A stretch of 64,000 bases of DNA from Spirosoma oryzicola (GCF_021233055.1 NZ_CP089538.1:5649069-5713068); one strand, 5' to 3'. Counted from the stretch's first letter, positions 42,140-52,701 are shown. Notes: generated by a model not told the origin, from the sequence alone. Made by a program: numbers and translations.

Positions 42140-45100
42140 ATGAGAACAACCTTATCTCTTTCGGCTGGACCATTTGTCCTGACGACAGCTTGTTTGCTTT
42201 ATCTATTTGGACAGTTTATTCAACGGCCTACGCCTGCATCGCCTTCCTCTGGCAACGAACCTACTCAACAACGCAATTCTTTCGTTCGTGACGATTCGAG
42301 TGCGCTGTATCTTTCCGACGACCTTGAAGCGACGCTGTGGGCTGAAGCACCAATGTTTCGTAACCCTACCAACATGGACATCGACGTTAGGGGTAGGGTC
42401 TGGGTAACAGAGGCCGTTAATTTTCGCCAATTCAATAACAAATCAGAGAACCGGCTCAGTCATCCCGATGGTGAACGGATCATGATCCTGGAAGACAAAA
42501 ACGGCGATGGCAAGGCTGATGACAGCAAAGTGTTTGTGCAGGACCCGGATCTGGTGTCACCGCTTGGCATCGCTGTTATCGGTAACAAAGTCATTGTTTC
42601 CTGTTCACCAAACATCGTCGTTTATACCGATGAGAACGGCGATGACAAACCCGACCATAAAGAGATCTTACTAAAAGGTTTCGGTGGTTTGGATCACGAC
42701 CACGGTCTTCATGCTCTCGTCGCCGGACCGGATGGCAAGTATTATTTTACCGTAGGCAATGCCGGTCCGCATACCGTAGCCGACAAGGAAGGCTGGACAC
42801 TTCGTTCGGGCAGTTTGTTCGTTGGTGGATCGCCTTATAACAAGATTAATCACGGCAAGCAGATCAGCGATGATGGACGCGTATGGACGGGTGGTATGAC
42901 ATTGCGTGTCAATCCGGATGGTTCTGGCCTGAAAGTGATGGCGCATAACTTTCGCAATAGCTACGAAACGGCTCTCGATTCCTACGGCAACATGTGGCAG
43001 GCTGACAACGACGACGAAGTGATGGCCTGTCGAACGAGTTGGCTTATGGAAGGAGCGAACGCTGGCTTTTTCAGCGCAGACGGTACTCGTTCCTGGCAGG
43101 GTGACAAGCGTCCCGGCCAAACGGCATCGACTGCTCACTGGCACCAGGAAGATCCGGGTGTTATGCCTTCAGGTGATATTACCGGAGCAGGATCACCGAC
43201 GGGTCTGGTTGTGTACGAAGGTGATGAACTGGGCGCGCAATACCGGGGATTGTTGCTAGGTGCCGATGCCGGTCGCAATGCGGTTTTTGCCTACCGACCT
43301 GAGCCTTGGGGGGCAGGCTACCGAATACCTCGTACTGATTTTCTTAGCAGCGTTCCCAAAACGGATGATAACTACAAGTGGAACAAAGCCGAGAAAGATC
43401 CCCGCAAGTGGTTCCGACCCAGTGATGTAGCCGTTGGGCCAGACGGTGCTATTTACATTACCGACTGGTATGATCCCGTTGTTGGTGGGCATCAAATGCA
43501 GGACACTAAAGGGTACGGTCGTATCTATCGTATAACGCCAAAGGGTAAACGCCTAAGAACGCCAAAAATCGATCTTAAAACGACGCAAGGACAGATCGCG
43601 GCTTTATTAAACCCCGCCGTTAACGTACGGACGCTCGGCTTCGACGCGTTGCAGGAGCAGGGTGACAAGGTCGTTGAGCCAGTGCTCGCGTTACTGACTT
43701 CGCCAAACCCGTATCATCGGGCACGGGCCATTTTTCTGCTGGCTCAACTCGGTCCTGAAGGACAGTTTGAAGTGGAACGTCTGCTAAAAGCACCGGATGC
43801 ACCCGTACGTATTACGGCATTGCGGGCATTGCGGAGCATTACACCCGAAAATTCAAAATCAAACCCAACGCTCACCGCTTCCCAACAAGCCCTCTTACCC
43901 TTGCTGGGCAACCTGTCAAGTGATCCAAGCGCAGCTGTTCGGCGCGAAGTTGCGGTTGCCCTGCGCGACATTCCCTACAATGAGTGTCGGTTAACACTCC
44001 TTAATCTGGCCAAGGGTTACGATGGACGAGATCGTTTTTACCTGACAGCGCTAGGGGAGGCCGCCGATGGTAAAGAAGAAGCTTTATTTGCGGATATGCT
44101 CCAGACAATGCCCAAAGATCCGCTCGAATGGGATCAGCGTACGGCCAATCTGGTTTGGGAACTTCACCCCGCTTCGGCAGTTGCATTGCTGAAAAAACGA
44201 GCTGAAGCACAAACGCTCACAACAGAAGCCCGTCGGCAAGCCATTACCACGCTTGGCTTCATCAAGACCCAGGCAGCCGCTAACACAATGGTCGAACTGA
44301 CAAAATCATCTGATAAAGCAATTGATGACGAAGCTACGTATTGGGTCGGTTTTCGGCGAAGCAACGATTGGGCAACGTTCCTCAATTGGAAAGAATTGGC
44401 ACCCGTAGTAGCGGCTTCAACGACATCAGACCAGAAACTGCTTGATAAACGGCAGCAGCTACTTAGTGATAATATTTCGGAGAATGAAAAGCGGAAGATC
44501 GCCGTCGAACTGTCACGGGATGCCGAGGGAGCCAGAATCTTAATTGACCTGGCAGCGGAGAAAAAACTGTCAGAAGAGTTGATCAAAGCAGCCGGGCCCG
44601 GTATTCGGACCAACAAGGATCAGGAAGTTCGGACACTTGGTAAAGTAGATTTCCCTTGGAAGCGGCCAACGACAACCACGTCAACACCGAAATCGATTTC
44701 GCAGCCGGTTTCGGAACAAGCCACATCGACCAAACCTACCTCTCAGGTAGCGGTTGAACCGACCGTTTCAACAAAGGCAGTGGTTGAAGCCACTACCGAA
44801 CGAAACGTACCGACCAAACCAGACACTCAACTAGTTGTGGAGCGTAGCGCACCAGCAAAGCCAGCAACTCGGCCTGTTGTAGAGCAACCTACATCGCCAA
44901 AACCCGCTCCGCCAGCCGTTGCTGAACAAACGGCGTCAACAAAGCCATCGGGTCCTGAACCGACGGCGGTTAAACCGGCTAAAGTAGCAAGGGCGGATGC
45001 TTCGACCGCCAAAATAGCGATGCTCTCCGGCGATACCAAGGCGGGCAAAAGTCTGTTTAAAGCGATGTGTGCAACTTGCCATCGGTACAGCCAGCAGGGT

Positions 45101-45433
45101 ACCGACGTTGGACCTGACCTGACGCAGGTTCACCAGAAATTCGACAAAAGTGGTTTGCTTGATGCCATCATTCACCCAAGCGCGGGCATTGCCTTTGGCT
45201 ACGAGCCCTGGCTTATTACCACGAAAGGCGGGCAAACGTATTACGGTTTCCTGGTCAGCGATGGATCACAAGCCATCGTTATCAAAGGCATCAAAGGTCA
45301 GCAGCATACCATTCCGACCAATCAGGTGGCATCCCGCCGTCAATACAAAACCAGCCTGATGCCAGAACCTTCTTCAATGGGTTTAAGCGATCAGCAAGTT
45401 GCCGATATAACGGCTTTTTTGTTGAAGCAGTAA
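42140..45433 (+). CDS. Glucose/sorbosone-dehydrogenase-like, HEAT-repeat and cytochrome c fusion protein
   Basis: 1097 residues. After an N-terminal signal or anchor (about 1-30), residues about 50-480 form a beta-propeller dehydrogenase-like domain (MDIDVRGRVWVTEAVNFR, VGPDGAIYITDWYDPVVGG), of the kind called PVC-type membrane-bound dehydrogenase. Residues about 490-830 are HEAT-like helical repeats. Residues about 845-960 are a low-complexity Thr/Pro/Lys/Val/Glu linker with recurring VEQ..S.KP units. The C-terminal domain binds heme c through CATCH (C977, C980, H981), with a distal Met expected in LMPEPSSMG. It is periplasmic. Substrate unknown; electrons would leave through the heme. Confidence 0.82.
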   Translation: MRTTLSLSAGPFVLTTACLLYLFGQFIQRPTPASPSSGNEPTQQRNSFVRDDSSALYLSDDLEATLWAEAPMFRNPTNMDIDVRGRVWVTEAVNFRQFNNKSENRLSHPDGERIMILEDKNGDGKADDSKVFVQDPDLVSPLGIAVIGNKVIVSCSPNIVVYTDENGDDKPDHKEILLKGFGGLDHDHGLHALVAGPDGKYYFTVGNAGPHTVADKEGWTLRSGSLFVGGSPYNKINHGKQISDDGRVWTGGMTLRVNPDGSGLKVMAHNFRNSYETALDSYGNMWQADNDDEVMACRTSWLMEGANAGFFSADGTRSWQGDKRPGQTASTAHWHQEDPGVMPSGDITGAGSPTGLVVYEGDELGAQYRGLLLGADAGRNAVFAYRPEPWGAGYRIPRTDFLSSVPKTDDNYKWNKAEKDPRKWFRPSDVAVGPDGAIYITDWYDPVVGGHQMQDTKGYGRIYRITPKGKRLRTPKIDLKTTQGQIAALLNPAVNVRTLGFDALQEQGDKVVEPVLALLTSPNPYHRARAIFLLAQLGPEGQFEVERLLKAPDAPVRITALRALRSITPENSKSNPTLTASQQALLPLLGNLSSDPSAAVRREVAVALRDIPYNECRLTLLNLAKGYDGRDRFYLTALGEAADGKEEALFADMLQTMPKDPLEWDQRTANLVWELHPASAVALLKKRAEAQTLTTEARRQAITTLGFIKTQAAANTMVELTKSSDKAIDDEATYWVGFRRSNDWATFLNWKELAPVVAASTTSDQKLLDKRQQLLSDNISENEKRKIAVELSRDAEGARILIDLAAEKKLSEELIKAAGPGIRTNKDQEVRTLGKVDFPWKRPTTTTSTPKSISQPVSEQATSTKPTSQVAVEPTVSTKAVVEATTERNVPTKPDTQLVVERSAPAKPATRPVVEQPTSPKPAPPAVAEQTASTKPSGPEPTAVKPAKVARADASTAKIAMLSGDTKAGKSLFKAMCATCHRYSQQGTDVGPDLTQVHQKFDKSGLLDAIIHPSAGIAFGYEPWLITTKGGQTYYGFLVSDGSQAIVIKGIKGQQHTIPTNQVASRRQYKTSLMPEPSSMGLSDQQVADITAFLLKQ

Positions 45434-45498
45434 GTTTGGTGCAGGGTTCTTATACGCCATATCTTCGAGACATGGCGTATAAGAACCCTACACCAAAC
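45434..45498. repeat. Convergent-intergenic palindromic element, family A copy 2
   Basis: It begins at the base after the stop codon and is a 65-nt near-perfect hairpin. The outer stem is GTTTGGTG/CACCAAAC, then AGGGTTCTTATACGCCAT pairs with its complement. The core at 45452-45479 (ATACGCCATATCT, loop TCG, AGACATGGCGTA) matches copy 1 at 24 of 28 positions; two of the differences form a compensatory G:C to A:T pair. It lies 26 nt before the stop of the converging cyclophilin gene. Confidence 0.75.
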
Positions 45499-45524
45499 CC
45501 TCACCGCCAAACTTTTAACCCATC

Positions 45525-46106
45525 TCACTTCACTGCGTAGCCGAGCTTTTTCAATTCACCAGCTGTCAGGTTAATTACGTTGACATCAAGTTTTATCGGT
45601 GATAGTGGCGTATTTGTCGAGTCGGTCTTCACGGCGACAATCGCGTCTACTACGTCCATTCCTTTGAAAACCTGCCCAAAAACCGTGTACTTATCGTCGA
45701 GACGGTGTTCGCCTTTTTTGTTCTGTACAATGTAGAACTGGCAACCTGCCGATAGCATTTCCGGGTTACCGTCGCGTCCGGCTCCCACCGCTCCGTAAAC
45801 GTGCCGGATCGTTGGTCGAAATTCTGGTTTCAGTAGGTACGGCGAATCAGCAAAACCAGCCGGTGTATCCGGGCAACCACCCTGCGCGACAAAATTTTTG
45901 ATCACCCGGTTAAATGTCAGCGTATCCCAATAATTCTGGTTAGCTAGCTTAACAAAACTGGCTTTGTGAGTGGGTGTCTCGTCGTACAGCCAAAAGAGAA
46001 TTTCGCCCATACTGGTTTTAATCTGCCCAACCGGATAGGTCTTTGGTGGCTTCGGCGGTGCGGAAAATGACAGGATGTAGGCGATTAGAAGAACGAACGT
46101 TGGCAT
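45525..46106 (-). CDS. Secreted cyclophilin-type peptidyl-prolyl isomerase
   Basis: 193 residues. The signal-like N-terminus MPTFVLLIAYILSFSAPP is followed by the cyclophilin fold: FVKLANQNYWDTLTFNRVIKNFVAQGGCP and YTVFGQVFKGMDVVDAI. The active-site Arg/Phe pair is in FNRVIKNF, and the GAVGAGRDGNPE segment replaces the usual GSLSMAN-type stretch. It isomerises X-Pro bonds during folding of periplasmic proteins. Stand-alone. Confidence 0.88.
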   Translation of the reverse strand: MPTFVLLIAYILSFSAPPKPPKTYPVGQIKTSMGEILFWLYDETPTHKASFVKLANQNYWDTLTFNRVIKNFVAQGGCPDTPAGFADSPYLLKPEFRPTIRHVYGAVGAGRDGNPEMLSAGCQFYIVQNKKGEHRLDDKYTVFGQVFKGMDVVDAIVAVKTDSTNTPLSPIKLDVNVINLTAGELKKLGYAVK

Positions 46107-46268
46107 TGCAGTAAAAGGAGAGAAGTTAGCGAATCACAATGGCTTTAAATGTACGCAACTAAAAACAGCTATTAAACCATTTGACTTAAATCAGAATCAT
46201 AGTTACAAATGTTGTGGAAAGACAACCGGATTTTCATCGATCCCAACGACCCACTTACGCTGTAAACT

Positions 46269-49200
46269 ATGAATCCCATTCTGACATTGTTTTTTGTCTT
46301 CGTTGCTCTGGCTGCTTCCGCCCAGAAGAATTTAAACACTCCTGCTAACCCTCCAGACTACGCCCGCGATTGGAAACGGGCTGATTCACTGGCGGCTAAA
46401 GGGCTACCCAAATCAGCACTCAGCATTGCGAACCGAATCTATAAGGAGGCTAAAACTACGCGTAATTATCCGCAGCTAGCCAAAGCCGCTATGCACCGGA
46501 TGATCTTTCGCAGCTATTCGGATGAAGACGCTTATGTCGAACTCGTTCAATCCATCGAGGCTGACATTCGTGATACACCCGAGCCGTCGAAGTCGGTATT
46601 GGGATCAGTATTAGCCGATGTTTACTGGCAATATTTTCAGCAAAACCGTTATAAATTTTATAACCGGACTCCGATTAGTCAGCCTACAAGCAAGCGGGGT
46701 AAACAAGGTTCGGTATCAGTAACGACAACAAAAATTGCCGACACTACCGCTGATTTCAGGACCTGGGATGCGCAGCGGCTCGTCGGTGCTGTAACCCAGT
46801 TGTATCTAGCTTCAGTGCAGCAAAAAAACCTTTTGCAAAAGACGCCGATAGCGGCTTTCGATGCCCTGTTGGACAAAGGAGATGCTGATACGCGTCCGCT
46901 TCGGCCAACGCTATACGACCTGCTGGCGCACCGAGCCATTTCCTTTTTTGAGAATACAGAGCCTGATCTGCTGAAGCCGATTTTTAAATTCGAGTTGAAT
47001 CAGCCTGACTACTTCGCCAATGCCGATGCGTTTGCGAAGCTGACTATTCAGAGTCGTGATTCATTATCGGGCCGTTATCAGGCCCTGCGTTTGTACCAGC
47101 ACTTACTGGCGTTCCACCTGACAGACGCAAACCCAATCGCGCTGGCCGATGCTGACGCCTTGCGGTTGGCCTTCGTCTATCAGCATAGCGTTGTACCCAA
47201 TAAAGATTCGCTGTACCGCCAAACGCTCGATCAACAAATCGTTCGTTACAAGAATCAACCAGCAGAGGCCATCTATGGCTACCAGCTCGCACAATTTTTA
47301 GTGAACCAGGGACAATCGGTCCGTCCGTTAGACGATACTGATTCCGCCGACGACTCAACTAACGAAAGCCCTTACCGTTGGAACAAAAAACAAGCCGCGG
47401 ATATCTGCCGGGACCTCATCAAGCGCTTTCCAGCAACGACTTCTAGTCAGCAGGCAAGCGTACTACTAAACCGGCTTTTACAGTCTTCTTTTTCACTACA
47501 GGTAGAACAGGTAAACGCACCCGAGCAAGCTTTCCGAGCCCTTGTGAGCTACCAAAACGCTTCTAAAATCACCTATCGGATTGTGCGGCTGAGCGTTACA
47601 GAACTCGAAACAAGTCGTATCAATATGGGTGAAGACAGCCAGCAAAAGAAATACACTGCCTGGTTAAAACGTCCTGTTGTTGCTGAGAAATCCGTGATGC
47701 TACCCGACGACGGCGATCTGAACCAACATACCGTTGAAATTCCATTGGCGGGCTTACCAACCGGCCAATACGCGGTACTAGCGACCTCCGCTGATAAGTT
47801 CAGCGAGAAAACAGAATCGGTTCAGTACACCGTTTTTTCCGTTTCCAAACTCAGCTACTTACTACAACCTATATACAGCGGAGGCTCTCGCCAGCAAGTC
47901 ATAGTCACCAATCGACTGACGGGTGCGCCATTGCCGAACGTAGCCGTTACCGTAGTGGAAATCGAAAGACAGAAGGCTACCGGTAGCCTACAATCCCGCC
48001 GAACGGATGCAAATGGGATCGCTTCATTCGACAAAGCAGAAATGCCCGTTCAGAACGCTTTCGCTCATCAGCTTACAGACGGATCGGACACGTTGTTTTC
48101 GGATCGCCAGTACCATAATCGGTTTACGAACGAGCAAGCTCCAGCCCAATCGCAAACGTACACAAAGCTGTTTACCGACCGGGCTATTTACCGGCCAGGG
48201 CAGTTGATTTACGTGAAAGGACTGGTCTACGAAGGCAAACCAAACCAATACGGGGTCATTTCAAACCGGGAGGTTGCCATTGAGCTCATCGATCAAAATG
48301 GCGAACGGGTTTCGAAACAAACGCTGAAAACAAACGAGTTTGGTACGTTTGCGTGTAGCTTCACGGCCCCCGTGGGTAAACTGTCCGGCCAGATGTCGAT
48401 TCAGACTGCTTTTGGCTCGGCTAGTATTCGCGTTGAGGAATATAAGCGGCCCACGTTCGAGGTTAAGATCGATCCAATTAAGCAACCCTTCAAACTAGGC
48501 CAGACCGTCACGCTGACGGCGGACGCAAAAACATTTTCCGGAGCGGTCGTTGATGGCGCTGCCGTTCGCTATCGGGTTGTGCGGAAACTACAGCAACGTT
48601 GGCTGTGGTACGCCCGAATTGGTGGTCCACGCAATGAGAACCAAACCGAGATTGCCAACGGTACTGCTCAAACCGACGCAAACGGCAACGTAGCAATCAC
48701 GTTCGACGCTACTCCCGACCGTGAAAAGTCCCGTCAGGATAATCCGGTTTTCGAGTTCGACGTTACCATCGACGTTACGGACCGGGCGGGCGAGACGCGC
48801 AGCGCAACGCAAACGCTTCGCATCGGCTATACCGCTTTGCAAGCCGAATTGACGGTTCCGGAACAGGTAGAAAAAGACAAGCCAGTGACGGTTCCCGTTA
48901 AAATCACCAACCAAGCCGGGCAAACTGTAGCCGCGAAGGGCCAGCTGACGATTTACAAACTACAGTCGCCAACGAAGTTTCTCCGCAACCGGCTTTGGAA
49001 TCGTCCGGATCGGCAGTTGTTGAGCCGAGCCGAGTTTGAACGGTTGTTTCCCAATGACCTGTATAGTAACGAAAATGATCCACGCTCTTGGAAAAAGGGC
49101 CCCGCTGTGCAACAACAGGCAATCACGACACCAACGGATTCACTCGTCAAACTCAATCTGGCTAATTTTACTGCCGGGGAGTATGTAGCCGAACTGACCG

Positions 49201-52200
49201 TTACTGATTCGGCTGGCGAGGCCACAAAAGATCGATCCTTCTTCACCGTTATCGATGAAAAAAATCCGGTTGCCTCCGTACGGCCAGAGGGCTGGTTGCA
49301 GGTGCGGAAAGCGACGGCGATACCGGGCGAAGAAGCTGTTTTCTGGGTGGGCACAGACCAAAGCTGGGTACGCATGATCGTCGAGCAGGACCATGCTGTC
49401 GTCCGAGAAGAATGGATTAAAACAGAGAGAGGTCCCCGACGGGTTGCTTTACCCGTAACGGAACAACAGCGCGGTGGATTTGCCGTACACTTCACCATGA
49501 TACAAAACGGTCGGCTGTACCAGAAGTCGCAGGTAATTGCGGTTCCGTTTACCAACAAGCAGTTGACAATCGAAACACAAACGTTTCGTAACAAACTCAA
49601 ACCCGGCCAACAGGAGGAATGGACGCTAAAAATTAACGGACTTGACAACGTACCTGCCGAACTGGTAGCTACGCTATACGACGCATCCCTGGATGCATTT
49701 GCCCCGCTGGAATGGCCAACGTCGTTTTATCAACCTTACTTTCCTGTGTTTTACGGCTGGCAATCGGGTGCGTTTAGCATACAGTACAGTAACGGCCTGC
49801 GCTATCCTTCTCGTCTATTGGTGGATGACGTTATCAGGCATTACGATCAGCTAAGCTGGCTGGGTTACCAGTTCTCACCCAGCGGCAATCGTCCGTTCGT
49901 GCGTGTAACACCCGCTGAGTCAGAAATTATTCGAGCAACGGTTCGTCGAGTGGGTAAAGTCATTAGTGGTACCGTAAAATTCAAAGCGGGATCGGGCGTT
50001 CCGGGTGTCAACGTGTTGATAAAAGGGACGACTACCGGAGCCGTTACGGACGAAAAAGGCCAGTTCTCTATTTCAACCGATTCAGCCAGCCAAGACGTAA
50101 CGCTGGTGTTTTCCACGGTTGGTTATGTAACGAACGAAGTAATCCTCAAGCAAAAAGCGGTATCATTCCAGATGAAGCCCGACGCGCGTTCACTAAATGA
50201 AGTGGCGGTAGTTGGTTACGGAAGAACACTAGCTAGAAAGGGAATGGTCGCTGGCGCACCGGCAGAAGCTATATTTGATGCCGCTGCGCCTGCATCCGCT
50301 GAACTCAAACGCAGCGATTTTTCTCAGAGCGCGGTCAGCGAGCCTACTACGAAGGCAGAGCCCATCAACCCCCGCCGAAATTTCAACGAAACGGCTTTCT
50401 TTATTCCACAAGTAAAGACTGATGAACAGGGAAAGGTTGTGCTGAAGTTTACGATGCCCGAAGCGCTCACGCGTTGGCGTTTGCTGGCGTTTGCGCACAC
50501 GAAAGACTTAAAAACGGGTACGTTAGAGCGGGAAATCATTACTCAAAAGGAATTGATGATTACGGCCAATGCACCCCGGTTTTTCCGGGAAGGTGATACC
50601 ATCCGCGTAACGGCTCGTATCAATAACCTAACCGATAAGCCGATGTCGGTACTAGCAAGTCTTAACTTGTCCGACGCGTTAACGGGTGAGCCCATCACTC
50701 AGCAACTTATGCGTACAAGCCCACAAACATCGTTTAGCGTGGCGGCTGGTCAGGGGCAAGCGGTTGGCTGGACGCTTATTGTTCCAAAGGGTCTGGAAAC
50801 GGTAACCTGTCGCTTAACGGCTCAATCCGGTTCGTTTACCGATGGCGAAGAGTTTACGGTTCCTGTAATGCCCAACCGGATGCTTGTCACGGACACACAA
50901 CCGTTCTGGGTGAATGGGTCGGAGACGAAGGAGTTTAAGCTTAAAGCGTTGACTAACCTCAATCCGGAGTTACCCGTTCAGCACGAGCGACTAACCGTAG
51001 AGGTTACCAGCAACCCAAGCTGGTACGCCCTACAAGCGTTACCTTATTTAATGGAATACAGCTACGAATGTGCCGAACAGTTGTTCAGTCGGTTGTACGC
51101 CAATAGTCTTGCGGTTCACATCGTCAACAGCAAGCCATCATTCAAGCAGGTCATAGCCGAGTGGCAGAAAAATCCGCCAAAAAATCCTTTGCAGGCGAAC
51201 GAAGAACTGCGGTCCATTGCGCTGGAGAACTCACCCTGGCTGGCCGACGCACGATCGGAAGCGGCTCGGCAGGCGCAACTAGGCCAACTCTTCGACCAAA
51301 ACCGGATGACGACCGATCAGGAACAGACGCTCGAAAAGCTCCGTCAGTTGCAGACAAGTGAGGGCGGTTTCCGGTGGTTTGGCGGTATGGAACCCAGTCT
51401 GTCGATGACGCTGCATGTATTAGGTGGCTTTGGCCATTTGCAGAAATTAGGCGTTCGTTTTCCAGAAGCGCTTCAATCCGAGCTAAACGAGATGCAAGTC
51501 AATGCAGTCCGCTACGTCGATGCCGAGATGAAACGCCTGGTAGAGGAACAGAAGAAAACGAAAGCTAACCTGTCCTGGGACTTTTCAGCCGCTCAGTACC
51601 TCTACGCACGAAGCTTTTATATGGACAAGCCAGTAGACAAGGCCTTGCTGACTTATCTAAAACAGCGGGTAGCCGATAACTGGCTCAAACAAAGTCTGCA
51701 AGGACAGGCACTTTCCGCCATGGCTTTGCATCGGTTTGGTGATACTCAAACGGCGGATAACATTCTGCGTTCGCTGCTCGAACGGACGCGCCATTCAGAC
51801 GAACTCGGTACTTACTGGCCTGACAATAAAAGTGGTATGTTCTGGTACCAGACACCAATCGAAACGCAGGCGTACTTGATTGAGGCTTTTGACGAGATCA
51901 AGCAGGATCGTACCCTTGTGGATACCATGAAACGCTGGCTCCTGCGGCAAAAGCAGACCCAGTCGTGGTCATCAACAAAAGCAACGACGGAAGCCGTCTA
52001 CGCCTTGTTGCTGCGCGGCACCGACTGGCTCGATACAAAGCCCGGTACCCAGGTTAGTTTAGGTGGTCAGCCCATTGAAAATCGGGTTACCAAAACAGAA
52101 GCGATTACGGGTTATCAGAAAGTGACCTACGCTGCCGCTGAAATAAAACCCGAAATGGGCATTATCCAGATCACAAAAAAAGCTGCCGGTCCAGCCTGGG

Positions 52201-52679
52201 GAGCTTTGTACTGGCAGCACTTCGAACCACTCGACCGGGTTATGCCGGGTAGTGCGGGGCTATCGGTTCAGAAAACGTTGTACGTACAGCATGATTCGCC
52301 AACGGGTCCAATCATCGACCCCGTGACACCCCAAACGTCGCTTAAGCCGGGCGATCTGATCAAGGTTCGACTGATTTTAAAAACGGACCGGGCAATGGAA
52401 TACGTTCATTTGAAAGATGGTCGTGCCTCAGGTTTCGAACCAACAGCGGCTTTGTCAGGCTACAAGTACCAGAATGGATTGGGTTACTACGAATCGCCCC
52501 GTGATGCTAGTACTGACTTCTTTCTAAGCTACGTCCCGGTAGGAACTCACGTATTCGAATATGATTTGCGGGTAGCCCAAACCGGTGATTTCTCGGCAGG
52601 TGTAGCTACTGTTCAATGCTTCTACGCGCCTGAGTTTTCGGCCCACTCAGCGGGCGAGCGGGTTAAAGTGAAACCGTAG
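46269..52679 (+). CDS. Alpha-2-macroglobulin-family protein with embedded carboxypeptidase-like domain
   Basis: 2136 residues. The signal peptide is MNPILTLFFVFVALAASAQ, with no lipobox. Residues about 20-420 are a helical N-terminal region. MG2-type macroglobulin domains follow (TDRAIYRPGQLIYVKGLVYE, VEEYKRPTFEVKI). At about 1225-1315 a carboxypeptidase-regulatory-like domain is inserted (ISGTVKFKAGSGVPGVNVLI), ending LNEVAVVGYG, a signature of SusC-type receptors. The A2M core (FFIPQVKTDEQGKVVLKFTM) leads to the thioester motif CAEQ (C1601-Q1604) and the helical thioester domain. It is expected to trap attacking proteases covalently in the periplasm or at the surface. Confidence 0.88.
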   Translation: MNPILTLFFVFVALAASAQKNLNTPANPPDYARDWKRADSLAAKGLPKSALSIANRIYKEAKTTRNYPQLAKAAMHRMIFRSYSDEDAYVELVQSIEADIRDTPEPSKSVLGSVLADVYWQYFQQNRYKFYNRTPISQPTSKRGKQGSVSVTTTKIADTTADFRTWDAQRLVGAVTQLYLASVQQKNLLQKTPIAAFDALLDKGDADTRPLRPTLYDLLAHRAISFFENTEPDLLKPIFKFELNQPDYFANADAFAKLTIQSRDSLSGRYQALRLYQHLLAFHLTDANPIALADADALRLAFVYQHSVVPNKDSLYRQTLDQQIVRYKNQPAEAIYGYQLAQFLVNQGQSVRPLDDTDSADDSTNESPYRWNKKQAADICRDLIKRFPATTSSQQASVLLNRLLQSSFSLQVEQVNAPEQAFRALVSYQNASKITYRIVRLSVTELETSRINMGEDSQQKKYTAWLKRPVVAEKSVMLPDDGDLNQHTVEIPLAGLPTGQYAVLATSADKFSEKTESVQYTVFSVSKLSYLLQPIYSGGSRQQVIVTNRLTGAPLPNVAVTVVEIERQKATGSLQSRRTDANGIASFDKAEMPVQNAFAHQLTDGSDTLFSDRQYHNRFTNEQAPAQSQTYTKLFTDRAIYRPGQLIYVKGLVYEGKPNQYGVISNREVAIELIDQNGERVSKQTLKTNEFGTFACSFTAPVGKLSGQMSIQTAFGSASIRVEEYKRPTFEVKIDPIKQPFKLGQTVTLTADAKTFSGAVVDGAAVRYRVVRKLQQRWLWYARIGGPRNENQTEIANGTAQTDANGNVAITFDATPDREKSRQDNPVFEFDVTIDVTDRAGETRSATQTLRIGYTALQAELTVPEQVEKDKPVTVPVKITNQAGQTVAAKGQLTIYKLQSPTKFLRNRLWNRPDRQLLSRAEFERLFPNDLYSNENDPRSWKKGPAVQQQAITTPTDSLVKLNLANFTAGEYVAELTVTDSAGEATKDRSFFTVIDEKNPVASVRPEGWLQVRKATAIPGEEAVFWVGTDQSWVRMIVEQDHAVVREEWIKTERGPRRVALPVTEQQRGGFAVHFTMIQNGRLYQKSQVIAVPFTNKQLTIETQTFRNKLKPGQQEEWTLKINGLDNVPAELVATLYDASLDAFAPLEWPTSFYQPYFPVFYGWQSGAFSIQYSNGLRYPSRLLVDDVIRHYDQLSWLGYQFSPSGNRPFVRVTPAESEIIRATVRRVGKVISGTVKFKAGSGVPGVNVLIKGTTTGAVTDEKGQFSISTDSASQDVTLVFSTVGYVTNEVILKQKAVSFQMKPDARSLNEVAVVGYGRTLARKGMVAGAPAEAIFDAAAPASAELKRSDFSQSAVSEPTTKAEPINPRRNFNETAFFIPQVKTDEQGKVVLKFTMPEALTRWRLLAFAHTKDLKTGTLEREIITQKELMITANAPRFFREGDTIRVTARINNLTDKPMSVLASLNLSDALTGEPITQQLMRTSPQTSFSVAAGQGQAVGWTLIVPKGLETVTCRLTAQSGSFTDGEEFTVPVMPNRMLVTDTQPFWVNGSETKEFKLKALTNLNPELPVQHERLTVEVTSNPSWYALQALPYLMEYSYECAEQLFSRLYANSLAVHIVNSKPSFKQVIAEWQKNPPKNPLQANEELRSIALENSPWLADARSEAARQAQLGQLFDQNRMTTDQEQTLEKLRQLQTSEGGFRWFGGMEPSLSMTLHVLGGFGHLQKLGVRFPEALQSELNEMQVNAVRYVDAEMKRLVEEQKKTKANLSWDFSAAQYLYARSFYMDKPVDKALLTYLKQRVADNWLKQSLQGQALSAMALHRFGDTQTADNILRSLLERTRHSDELGTYWPDNKSGMFWYQTPIETQAYLIEAFDEIKQDRTLVDTMKRWLLRQKQTQSWSSTKATTEAVYALLLRGTDWLDTKPGTQVSLGGQPIENRVTKTEAITGYQKVTYAAAEIKPEMGIIQITKKAAGPAWGALYWQHFEPLDRVMPGSAGLSVQKTLYVQHDSPTGPIIDPVTPQTSLKPGDLIKVRLILKTDRAMEYVHLKDGRASGFEPTAALSGYKYQNGLGYYESPRDASTDFFLSYVPVGTHVFEYDLRVAQTGDFSAGVATVQCFYAPEFSAHSAGERVKVKP

Positions 52680-52701
52680 TAAACCATTGTGTTATCAACA
52701 A

